This document shows positions 1 to 5,701 of a stretch of DNA of 7,028 nt, piece by piece (within the stretch, counting starts at the first letter, position 1; every line of letters starts with the position of its first letter). The notes under the pieces are model-generated. The model saw nothing but the letters and a program-made list of their open reading frames with translations. It was not told the origin of the DNA and ran no database searches. The position numbers and the translations under genes were made by a program. Source of the stretch: Enterobacteriaceae bacterium (GTDB lineage: Bacteria; Pseudomonadota; Gammaproteobacteria; Enterobacterales; Enterobacteriaceae); NCBI GenBank assembly GCA_022712475.1, contig JALAGK010000378.1:1-7028 (forward strand), given 5' to 3'.

Positions 1-93
1 ATTTAACGCAGCAAACCACATAAAATCGGTAAGTGCTGTCGCGATGAGGTTAAAAATGACAGAATAATGACGAATTTTCGTGTAGGAGAATAT
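1..93. other. Non-coding leader upstream of xni
   Basis: This A+T-rich stretch holds no supportable gene. A TAAAAT hexamer at 21-26 could be a -10 element, but its -35 would lie outside the window. AATAAT at 63-68 has no matching -35 at normal spacing. By E. coli synteny sdaB would lie to the left, but no recognisable sdaB C-terminus is present, so xni promoter assignment is left open. Confidence 0.4.
84..88 (+). promoter_or_regulatory. Ribosome binding site deciding the xni start
   Basis: AGGAG lies five bases ahead of the ATG at 94. The in-frame ATG at 67 has no comparable purine-rich site, so 94 is taken as the start. Confidence 0.75.
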
Positions 94-849
94 ATGGCGG
101 CTCATCTTTTAATCGTTGATGCTTTAAACCTGATCCGGCGTATCCACGCTGTGCAAGGTTCTCCCTGTGCGCAAAGCTGCCTGAGTGTACTGGATCAGCT
201 CATTATTCACAGCAATCCCACACATGCCGTTGCAGTGTTTGATGACGATGAACGTTACCAGAGCTGGCGGTACCAACGTCTACCAGAATATAAAGCTGGG
301 CGAACCCCGCCACCTGCGACATTAATTCAGGAACTTCCTCATTTACGCGAAATCTTCATCCAACGCGGAGTACAGTGCTGGTCAACAAAGGGGGAGGAGG
401 CCGATGATTTGGCTGCTACTCTGGCCGTTCGGGTTGCCGATGCCGGTGCCAACGTCACTATCATCTCTACTGACAAAGGCTATTGCCAGCTGCTTTCTCC
501 TCACATCCGTCTGCGTGACTATTTCCAGAAACGCTGGCTGGACGCGCCGTTTGTACAGGCGGAATTTGGCGTACAAGCATCCCAGCTGCCTGATTTTTGG
601 GGACTGGCAGGCATAAGCAGCAGCAAAATACCCGGCGTGCCGGGCATTGGAGGGAAAAGCGCAGCGGTGCTACTTGAGGAATATTCCACGCTGGAGACGC
701 TGTATGCCAATCTGGACAACGTGGCCGAAAAATGGCGTAAGAAACTCACAGAACACCGGGAGCTGGCGTTTATCAGCCGCGATGTCTCACGGCTGCATAC
801 TAACCTTACGCTTAACGGTAACTTACAGCAGTTGCGCCTGACACGTTAG
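94..849 (+). CDS. xni: Flap endonuclease Xni (exonuclease IX family)
   Basis: Encodes a 251-residue FEN-like nuclease of the PIN/5'-3' exonuclease superfamily, the same length as E. coli Xni (ExoIX, YgdG). Visible motifs are the N-terminal strand LLIVDALN with Asp9, the FDDD acidic cluster (50-52), the EYKAGR helical-arch basic patch (65-70), EEADD metal ligands (101-105) and STDKGYCQL (125-133). A helix-three-turn-helix with [10 protein letters not shown] (181-190) would bind DNA behind the junction. The family cleaves 5' flaps in DNA repair and replication, although ExoIX has a reduced set of metal-binding carboxylates. Here too, DKG replaces the usual DKD. An in-frame ATG at 67 is rejected because the ATG at 94 has a good ribosome site and matches the family N-terminus. 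The stop overlaps that of rlmM. In E. coli the gene follows sdaB, which is outside this window. Confidence 0.95.
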   Translation: MAAHLLIVDALNLIRRIHAVQGSPCAQSCLSVLDQLIIHSNPTHAVAVFDDDERYQSWRYQRLPEYKAGRTPPPATLIQELPHLREIFIQRGVQCWSTKGEEADDLAATLAVRVADAGANVTIISTDKGYCQLLSPHIRLRDYFQKRWLDAPFVQAEFGVQASQLPDFWGLAGISSSKIPGVPGIGGKSAAVLLEEYSTLETLYANLDNVAEKWRKKLTEHRELAFISRDVSRLHTNLTLNGNLQQLRLTR

Positions 850-1946
850 CGCTCGTCGCGACGTCCACCCACTGCCGCCCAGATACGACGTACGTGCACT
901 GTCACTTCTTCACGGTCATGGTACAGCTGGCGAGCCTGAATCTGAGCGTTAATCCCCTGTGCCTCAAGCTTCTCACGGATCTGCGCGAGATTTTGCGACA
1001 CCTCTTCGTAACGCTTTTTCATTGGTAACTTCAGGTTGAAAATGGTTTCACGGCACCAACCGTTTACCAGCCACTGCGCCATCAGCGCCGCAACTTTGGC
1101 CGGCTTTTCCACCATATCGCATACCATCCAGGAAATGTTATTACGATCGGGGCGATAGCGAAAACCATCTTCACGCAGCCAGGTCACCTGTCCGGTATCC
1201 ATCAGGCTCTGGGCCATCGGTCCGTTATCGACGGAATAGACCCACATGTTGCGTTTAACCAGTTGATAAGTCCAGCCCCCTGGGCAGGCACCAAGATCGA
1301 CGGCATACATACCGTTTGCCAGTCGCTCGTCCCACTCGTCTGCCGGAATAAAGATGTGGAAAGCCTCTTCAAGCTTAAGCGTGGAGCGGCTTGGTGCATC
1401 GGACGGGAACTTCAGGCGCGGAATACCCATATAGAAAGGGGAGTTATTGTGGCTGTATGAATAGCCGCAATAGCAACAGCCAGGTGCTACAAAGAAGACA
1501 TGCACGACGGGGCGCTTTGTTGTTTCGTAGTTCGTGAGCACCTTTGATTCACGCAGTGCGGCACGCAGCGGCACTGTGAACTTGCGGCAGAACTTCATCA
1601 GCTCTTTGCTTTCGTTGGTGTCTGCAACTTCCACCCGCAACTCACCGCCCTTTTCCACCACGCCCTGTAGCATACCTACAATGGGCGTAATACGATCTTC
1701 TGGCGGCAAATCCTTTAACAACTCACCTGCTACAAACATTTGACGGGCAAAAATAAGCGAGCTGAACGGCAGACTGCGCACAAGTTTGTCAGCGTCTTCA
1801 GCCTGATAACACTCAAAAATCACATAGCCGCTATTGTCTTTCACGCGGGCAAAACCGAACACGTCAGACTGCGCCGCTTTATCGGTGATTTCCGCCGCAC
1901 ACTCTTTTTCAAATCCCTGGCGGCAGTAAAGAATCACCTTATTCAT
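846..1946 (-). CDS. rlmM: 23S rRNA 2'-O-ribose C2498 methyltransferase RlmM
   Basis: A 366-residue protein, the same length as E. coli RlmM (YgdE), which uses SAM to methylate the 2'-OH of C2498 in 23S rRNA in the cytoplasm before 50S assembly completes. The N-terminal half contains the THUMP-like RNA-binding region. The C-terminal half is a Rossmann-fold RFM methyltransferase with SAM motif [11 protein letters not shown] (215-225). Candidates for the K-D-K-E catalytic set are Lys191 (STLKLEE), Asp277 (MVCDMVEKP), Lys306 (FNLKLPMK) and Glu346/347 (DREEVTVH). The frame opens at a GTG three codons earlier (1955), but that codon sits on the ribosome site AAAAGG, eight bases ahead of the ATG at 1946. 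The first eight bases overlap the end of ygdD, which indicates translational coupling and one operon with gcvA-ygdD. The gene converges on xni with overlapping stops. Confidence 0.96.
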   Translation of the reverse strand: MNKVILYCRQGFEKECAAEITDKAAQSDVFGFARVKDNSGYVIFECYQAEDADKLVRSLPFSSLIFARQMFVAGELLKDLPPEDRITPIVGMLQGVVEKGGELRVEVADTNESKELMKFCRKFTVPLRAALRESKVLTNYETTKRPVVHVFFVAPGCCYCGYSYSHNNSPFYMGIPRLKFPSDAPSRSTLKLEEAFHIFIPADEWDERLANGMYAVDLGACPGGWTYQLVKRNMWVYSVDNGPMAQSLMDTGQVTWLREDGFRYRPDRNNISWMVCDMVEKPAKVAALMAQWLVNGWCRETIFNLKLPMKKRYEEVSQNLAQIREKLEAQGINAQIQARQLYHDREEVTVHVRRIWAAVGGRRDER

Positions 1947-2334
1947 GCACAACACCTTTTGGTTTCAGGCGCAGTGCGCCAATCAGCATTAAAACCCAGC
2001 CTGCAAGGAAACTCACCCCACCGACTGGCGTAACATACGCCCACAGGCGCAAATGAGAAAGCGCCAGGCAATACAGACTGCCGCTAAACAGCACCGTACC
2101 CAGCGCCAGAAAAACGCTACTCCAGTAAAACCAGATACTGATACGTCGCTGCATTGCCACGGACAGCCCAAGAATGGCCAGCGTGTGAAAGGCCTGGTAC
2201 TGTAGCCCGGTCTGTATCCACCCCATCTCCAGAACACCCAGAGATTTACTCAGTACGTGTGCACCGAAAGCGCCCAGTGCAACATAGATAAAGCCGCTGA
2301 TAGCGGCAAAAATTAACATAAAACGGCTGGTCAT
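1939..2334 (-). CDS. ygdD: DUF423 inner-membrane protein YgdD
   Basis: A 131-residue, strongly hydrophobic protein matching E. coli YgdD (DUF423 family) in length and sequence. About four transmembrane helices can be placed, at roughly residues 5-25, 45-62, 69-92 and 98-120. They are separated by short charged loops such as QRRIS, and the first helix carries the family-like GAFGAHVL motif. The molecular function is unknown, and I do not assign one. The start at 2334 is supported by AGGG (2345-2342) seven bases upstream. The open frame continues eleven codons further without a site of its own. The gene lies 44 bases after gcvA and overlaps rlmM by eight bases, so it is probably transcribed from the gcvA promoter. 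Confidence 0.93.
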   Translation of the reverse strand: MTSRFMLIFAAISGFIYVALGAFGAHVLSKSLGVLEMGWIQTGLQYQAFHTLAILGLSVAMQRRISIWFYWSSVFLALGTVLFSGSLYCLALSHLRLWAYVTPVGGVSFLAGWVLMLIGALRLKPKGVVHE

Positions 2335-2378
2335 GATGCAACCCTGGTTATGGCGCGCATGATGCACGCGTGAGGTAA

Positions 2379-3296
2379 TTATTGCTCATAGCGAAAGCGA
2401 AACTTTTCCTGCTCACTGGCCGCTTTCGCCAGGATCCACTGCCGGAAAGCCGCTATTTTACCCAGTTCTGCCTGACTGTCATGGCATACCAGATAAAAAG
2501 CGTTTTTACTGACCAGTACATCGTTAAATGGACAGACCAGACGACCGGCCTCAATCTCCGACTGTGCCATTACATTATTTGCCAGCGCCACGCCCTGTCC
2601 GTGAATGGCTGCCTGTAACACCATCGCGCTGTGGCTGAAAATGGGTCCCTGCTGCACATTAATATGATTAAGACCAAGCTGGCGCGTATAGGCCTGCCAG
2701 TCGCGTCGTGACGCGTCGTGCAACAGTGTGTGACGAGCCAAATCCTCGGGCGTTTTCAGCGCTTTATCGCCAGTCATCAACAAAGGCGAACATACCGGCA
2801 GCAAGTATTCCGCATACAGTTTTTCGACCCGTAGCCCCGGCCAGTTACCACGGCCATAGAATATCGCGACATCCACATCATCGGCGAGCTTCTCTTCTTC
2901 ACGGTCAACCGCCTGGATACGCACATCAATGCCGGGCCATTCGGCATTAAAACTCGTCAGGCGCGGCACCAGCCACTGTATGGCAAAGCTTGGGAGCAGA
3001 CTCACCGTCAACGCCCCTTTGGCACTACGCGCCTGAAGTTTACGCGTGGCTTCCGTGAGCTGTGAGAAAATTTCTTTTATATCGAGGAAATAGCTCTGCC
3101 CTTCTTCTGTGAGCAGCAAAGAGCGGTTGCGGCGGCGGAACAACTTCAGCCCGAGGAAGTCCTCAAGCGACTTGATCTGGTGGCTTACCGCAGCCTGAGT
3201 CACAAACAGCTCCTCAGCCGCCTTAGTAAAGCTAAGGTGGCGGGCAGCCGCATCAAAGACACGTAATGAATTTAAAGGAGGCAATCGCTTGGACAT
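2379..3296 (-). CDS. gcvA: LysR-type glycine cleavage system regulator GcvA
   Basis: A 305-residue LysR-type transcription factor, nearly identical in layout to E. coli GcvA. The N-terminal winged helix-turn-helix spans about residues 20-50 (SFTKAAEELF, VTQAAVSHQIKSLE). A linker helix follows to about 90, then a two-lobed periplasmic-binding-like effector domain from about 93 (KGALTVSLLPSFAIQW) to 300. In the known system GcvA activates gcvTHP with glycine, represses it with purines through GcvR, activates the small RNA gene gcvB and represses itself. All three fit this location, since gcvB diverges immediately upstream and a CTAAT half-site lies between them. No convincing Shine-Dalgarno sequence precedes the ATG at 3296, but the N-terminus MSKRLPPLNSLRVFD is the family's, so the start is kept. 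Confidence 0.97.
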   Translation of the reverse strand: MSKRLPPLNSLRVFDAAARHLSFTKAAEELFVTQAAVSHQIKSLEDFLGLKLFRRRNRSLLLTEEGQSYFLDIKEIFSQLTEATRKLQARSAKGALTVSLLPSFAIQWLVPRLTSFNAEWPGIDVRIQAVDREEEKLADDVDVAIFYGRGNWPGLRVEKLYAEYLLPVCSPLLMTGDKALKTPEDLARHTLLHDASRRDWQAYTRQLGLNHINVQQGPIFSHSAMVLQAAIHGQGVALANNVMAQSEIEAGRLVCPFNDVLVSKNAFYLVCHDSQAELGKIAAFRQWILAKAASEQEKFRFRYEQ

Positions 3297-3348
3297 GGAT
3301 TTGTATGCTAAACGTTAAGGAAAACAACAAACAGGCAACAATTTTCAC

Positions 3349-3355
3349 CTATTAG
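3349..3355. promoter_or_regulatory. Candidate GcvA operator half-site
   Basis: CTATTAG contains ATTAG (3351-3355), the complement of the CTAAT core reported for GcvA sites. It sits about 70 bases upstream of the gcvB start, where LysR-type activators usually anchor. It is also just downstream of the predicted gcvA start, where binding would block gcvA. Function is inferred from motif and position. Confidence 0.5.
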
Positions 3356-3372
3356 TTTTTTTTATCTGAGAC

Positions 3373-3401
3373 ATTATAAATTGTCCGTTGAGCATACTCC
3401 A
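3373..3401 (-). promoter_or_regulatory. Predicted gcvA promoter
   Basis: On the minus strand a perfect TATAAT occupies 3378-3373. A weak -35, TGGAGT, lies 17 bases upstream at 3401-3396. The predicted start is near 3366, giving a leader of about 70 bases. A poor -35 suits a weakly expressed, autoregulated regulator. The element interleaves with the divergent gcvB promoter. It is predicted from sequence only. Confidence 0.5.
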
Positions 3402-3416
3402 GTAAATACCTATAGT
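3388..3416 (+). promoter_or_regulatory. Predicted gcvB sigma-70 promoter
   Basis: TTGAGC (3388-3393) and TATAGT (3411-3416) are separated by exactly 17 bases. Six bases separate the -10 from A3423, where the conserved GcvB 5' end ACTTCCTGAGCC begins. Spacing, hexamer quality and the match to the known RNA 5' end agree with one another. Confidence 0.8.
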
Positions 3417-3422
3417 GGCGCC

Positions 3423-3620
3423 ACTTCCTGAGCCGGAACGAAAAGCTTCCTGACATGGTCGGGGCTTTTGGCTTACGGTTGTGATGTTGTGTTGTTGTGT
3501 TTGCATTGGGTCTGCTATTCAGACCGAGGCAGTTAAATGCCACTTTTTCACTTCCTGTACATTTACCCTGTCTGTCCATAGTGATTAATGTAGCACCGCA
3601 AGAATGCGGTGCTTTTTTTT
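3423..3620 (+). ncRNA. gcvB: Hfq-dependent small RNA GcvB
   Basis: About 198 bases, recognised by conserved blocks: the 5' end ACTTCCTGAGCCGGAACG, the G/U-rich R1 seed (about 3477-3500, TTGTGATGTTGTGTTGTTG), the CTTCCTGTACATTTACCCTG segment (3551 onward) and the 3' terminator. The RNA base-pairs with C/A-rich sites in mRNAs for peptide and amino-acid transporters such as dppA and oppA and represses them. Stem-loops seen are SL1 (3441-3469: AAAAGC/GCTTTT plus CCTGA/TCGGG, two-base bulge, CATGG loop), SL2 (3509-3525: GGTCTG/CAGACC), SL3 (3528-3541: GGCA/TGCC, then AC and five T) and the terminator. Compared with E. coli GcvB (206 nt, from memory), SL1 is about eight bases shorter and SL3 is weaker. 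It diverges from gcvA and converges on ygdI. An open frame on its opposite strand is spurious. Confidence 0.96.
3592..3620 (+). terminator. gcvB intrinsic terminator
   Basis: A perfect nine-base-pair stem AGCACCGCA/TGCGGTGCT (3592-3600 with 3605-3613) closes an AGAA tetraloop and leads into a run of eight T (3613-3620). This is a strong factor-independent terminator for gcvB. On the minus strand the hairpin lacks a following T run, so it should be poor for ygdI transcripts. Confidence 0.93.
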
Positions 3621-3629
3621 ATCCACAAA

Positions 3630-3854
3630 TCACTCAAGGGCAACCATTTCTTTCACATCGGCGCGGTTGATTTGCTGTTTGTTGCCGTTAGCGTCTTTGT
3701 ACTTAATCATACCCGTATCGCTGTCGGTCTGAGGCTTACCTTCAGAGACAATTGAGCGACCATCGTTGGTATGCATCACATAGTTCGGGCCAGAGCAGGC
3801 AGTCAGCGTTAAGGCCATAATACCCGCACCAATCAAAGCAGCAGTCTTCATCAT
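3630..3854 (-). CDS. ygdI: Small DUF903-family lipoprotein YgdI
   Basis: A 74-residue lipoprotein of the YgdI/YgdR (DUF903) family. It has a basic N-terminus (MMKT), a hydrophobic core (AALIGAGIMALTL) and a lipobox LTAC with acylated Cys20, leaving a mature domain of 55 residues. Ser follows the Cys, which under the +2 rule predicts outer-membrane sorting by Lol. The mature part, NYVMHTNDGRSIVSEGKPQTD and onward, is the small beta-barrel family core. Its cellular function is not established. The frame stays open 55 codons upstream to 4019, but that extension lacks family similarity and would bury the signal peptide. AAGGAG (3866-3861), six bases before the ATG at 3854, fixes the start. The alternative ATG at 3851 is also possible. 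The stop is nine bases from the gcvB terminator, tail to tail. Confidence 0.93.
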   Translation of the reverse strand: MMKTAALIGAGIMALTLTACSGPNYVMHTNDGRSIVSEGKPQTDSDTGMIKYKDANGNKQQINRADVKEMVALE

Positions 3855-3930
3855 TGTTTTCTCCTTGTAGCGTTTAATGCTGATAACATTAGTCCTGGTA
3901 ACAGGCTGATAGTTTAACCCGTTACTATTT

Positions 3931-3959
3931 AGCATAATCCACTTTGGAACATTTTCCAG
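3931..3959 (-). promoter_or_regulatory. Possible ygdI promoter
   Basis: On the minus strand TATGCT (3936-3931) is preceded, 17 bases upstream, by CTGGAA (3959-3954). Both hexamers match sigma-70 consensus only partly. The implied leader of about 70 bases is plausible. A CATAAT hexamer on the plus strand (3933-3938) overlaps it and could belong to csdA, but has no good -35. Confidence 0.25.
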
Positions 3960-3975
3960 CTGGCGCTGTGGATTG

Positions 3976-4030
3976 GAGACTGTTCCTGGACGCTTGTACC
4001 CTGCCGTGAAATGCGTCACAGTCTCGTGAC
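3976..4030 (+). promoter_or_regulatory. Nested inverted repeats in the csdA leader
   Basis: GAGACTGT (3976-3983) is perfectly complementary to ACAGTCTC (4018-4025). Directly inside it GACGC (3989-3993) pairs with GCGTC (4013-4017). Together they give 13 pairs with a five-base bulge and a 19-base loop. A second hairpin, GTCAC (4015-4019) with GTGAC (4026-4030) and a six-base loop, uses the same bases and cannot form at the same time. The structure ends a few bases ahead of the csdA ribosome site. Whether it is transcribed depends on an unlocated csdA promoter, and any function is inference. Confidence 0.35.
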
Positions 4031-4035
4031 TACGT

Positions 4036-4039
4036 GAGG
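4036..4039 (+). promoter_or_regulatory. Ribosome binding site deciding the csdA start
   Basis: GAGG lies six bases ahead of the ATG at 4046. The frame could open at the GTG at 4034, but that codon overlaps this site. Starting at 4046 gives exactly 401 residues, the E. coli CsdA length. Confidence 0.75.
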
Positions 4040-4045
4040 AAAATC

Positions 4046-5251
4046 ATGACAGCTTTTAATCCCACCCGCTTTCGCGAGCACTTTCCGGCGCTGGCGGATG
4101 CCGGTGTTTATCTCGACAGTGCAGCAACCGCGCTCAAGCCGCTGGCGGTTATTGAGGCCAGCCAGCAATTCTATTCGGTTAGCTCAGGCAGCGTGCACCG
4201 TAGCCAGTATGGCGCGGCTCAGCGTCTGACCACACAGTACGAAGCTGCGCGCGAAGCGGTCGCTCGCCTGCTCAATGCCGCCAACGCTGAAGAAATCGTC
4301 TGGACCCGCGGCGCAACAGAAGCCATTAATATGGTGGCGCAAAGCTGGGCACGCCCACGCCTGCAACCTGGCGATGAAATCATTGTGAGTGAAACCGAGC
4401 ACCATGCTAACCTGGTGCCCTGGCTGATGGTCGCGCAGCAGACGGGCGCGAAAGTGGTGAAATTGCCCATCGGGGCAGACAGGTTGCCTGACCTCTCATT
4501 ACTTCCCGCACTCTTTAATGCCCGCAGCCGCGTACTGGCATTAGGGCAAATGTCCAATGTGACCGGAGGTTGCCCGGATCTTGCCCGGGCAATAACGCTC
4601 GCCCATGCGCACAATGTCATTGTCATGGTCGATGGTGCGCAGGGGGCGGTGCACTGCCCACCTGATGTCCAGGCTCTTGATATTGATTTTTATACATTCT
4701 CCGGCCATAAGCTCTATGGCCCAACCGGTATTGGCGCCCTGTACGGCAAAGCGACGCTACTGGCAGAGATGGCACCGTGGCTCGGTGGCGGCAAAATGAT
4801 TACTGAAGTCTCTTTTGATGGCTTCAGCATGCAACCCCCGCCCTACCGGTTCGAAGCAGGCACGCCCAATATTGCCGGCGTGACTGGCCTGAGCGCCGCG
4901 CTGGAGTGGCTTGCCGACAACGATATGGTGCAGGCTGAGAACTACAGTCGCGGCCTGGCAACGCTTGCAGAAGATGAGTTGGCGAAACGCCCTGGTTTTC
5001 GCAGCTTCCGCTGTCAGGACTCCAGCCTGCTGGCCTTTGATTTTGCAGGCATTCATCATGGCGATATGGTCACGTTACTGGCTAAAGCCGGCGTGGCATT
5101 GCGGGCAGGACAGCACTGCGCCCAACCTCTGCTGGCGGCGCTTGGCGTCAATGGTACGCTGCGCGCTTCTTTCGCACCCTATAACACTCAGCACGATGTC
5201 GAGTGTCTGATTCAGGCCGTTGACCGGGCGCTGGAATTACTGGGAGATTGA
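4046..5251 (+). CDS. csdA: Cysteine desulfurase CsdA
   Basis: A 401-residue PLP-dependent class V aminotransferase-fold enzyme, the same length as E. coli CsdA. It converts L-cysteine to L-alanine and holds the sulfur as a persulfide for transfer to CsdE. Visible features are the N-terminal [11 protein letters not shown] (22-32), TEHHAN (117-122) with the His that stacks on PLP, VDGAQ (195-199) with the Asp that contacts the pyridine nitrogen, FSGHKLYGP with the Schiff-base Lys222, and RAGQHCAQP (353-361) with catalytic Cys358 at the E. coli position. The short loop around Cys358 and the RAGQHC motif are typical of the group II (SufS/CsdA) desulfurases. csdE begins two bases after the stop, so the pair is one operon. 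The upstream gap to divergent ygdI is 191 bases and holds an inverted-repeat structure. Confidence 0.97.
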   Translation: MTAFNPTRFREHFPALADAGVYLDSAATALKPLAVIEASQQFYSVSSGSVHRSQYGAAQRLTTQYEAAREAVARLLNAANAEEIVWTRGATEAINMVAQSWARPRLQPGDEIIVSETEHHANLVPWLMVAQQTGAKVVKLPIGADRLPDLSLLPALFNARSRVLALGQMSNVTGGCPDLARAITLAHAHNVIVMVDGAQGAVHCPPDVQALDIDFYTFSGHKLYGPTGIGALYGKATLLAEMAPWLGGGKMITEVSFDGFSMQPPPYRFEAGTPNIAGVTGLSAALEWLADNDMVQAENYSRGLATLAEDELAKRPGFRSFRCQDSSLLAFDFAGIHHGDMVTLLAKAGVALRAGQHCAQPLLAALGVNGTLRASFAPYNTQHDVECLIQAVDRALELLGD

Positions 5252-5253
5252 TA

Positions 5254-5694
5254 ATGACAAGCGCTTTTCTGTCCGGCCACCCGTTTGGCAGTACCATTAG
5301 CGCCGACGACCTGCGCGCTATTTTCACCCCACTAACACAGTGGGAAGATAAATATCGTCAGCTGATTCTACTCGGCAAACAGCTCCCTGCGCTGTCAGAG
5401 GAACTCAAGCGTGAAGAGATTGAGGTACGAGGTTGTGAGAACCGGGTCTGGCTGGGCTACACGTCGAACAACGACGGACGGCTGCACTTTTATGGCGACA
5501 GCGAGGGCCGCATTGTGCGCGGCCTACTCGCGGTATTGCTCACTGCCATTGAAGGCAAACAACCAGAAGAACTTCGCCAACAGGACCCGCTGGCGCTGTT
5601 TGACGAACTGGGTCTCAGTGCCGAGCTAAGCGCATCACGAAGCCAGGGCCTGAGCGCACTGGCACAGCGCGTGCGCCAGATAACGGCGCAGTAA
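5254..5694 (+). CDS. csdE: CsdA-binding sulfur acceptor CsdE
   Basis: A 146-residue SufE-family protein that docks on CsdA, takes the persulfide sulfur and passes it on. E. coli CsdE is 147 residues. The acceptor cysteine is Cys61 in [11 protein letters not shown] (59-69), the same number as in E. coli. Further family signatures are [17 protein letters not shown] residues (25-37, here [13 protein letters not shown]), GKQLPAL (41-47), [15 protein letters not shown] (82-96) and the C-terminal LSASRSQGL (125-133). GGGAG (5242-5246) stands seven bases before the ATG at 5254 and sits inside the csdA terminus, so the two genes are translationally linked. A TTG two codons earlier is rejected. In the known pathway CsdA-CsdE works with TcdA, encoded convergently next door, in cyclic t6A formation. 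The stop lies seven bases from the tcdA stop. Confidence 0.95.
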   Translation: MTSAFLSGHPFGSTISADDLRAIFTPLTQWEDKYRQLILLGKQLPALSEELKREEIEVRGCENRVWLGYTSNNDGRLHFYGDSEGRIVRGLLAVLLTAIEGKQPEELRQQDPLALFDELGLSAELSASRSQGLSALAQRVRQITAQ

Positions 5695-5701
5695 CACAGC
5701 A

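Noticed and set aside
854..863. Ten-base palindrome CGTCGCGACG at the end of rlmM
   Set aside because: It encodes the conserved Arg-Arg-Asp near the RlmM C-terminus, leaves no room for a normal hairpin loop and has no T run.
3352..3579. A 75-codon minus-strand open frame between gcvA and ygdI
   Set aside because: It is the complement of the gcvB promoter and RNA. The DNA is explained by a structured RNA gene, and the protein has no family features.
3888..3892. A second ATTAG (GcvA-like core) in the ygdI-csdA gap
   Set aside because: It is a bare five-base match in A+T-rich DNA, with no second half-site or known GcvA target nearby, and is likely chance.
3894..3905. CCTG-GTAA-CAGG mini-hairpin in the ygdI leader region
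   Set aside because: Four pairs around a tetraloop are expected by chance at this length, and nothing else supports it.
3855..4019. N-terminal extension of ygdI to 4019
   Set aside because: The extension lacks family similarity, would hide the lipoprotein signal peptide and ignores a good ribosome site ahead of 3854.
4219..4626. A 135-codon minus-strand open frame inside csdA
   Set aside because: csdA matches its family over the full length with intact catalytic residues. The antisense frame has no recognisable content.
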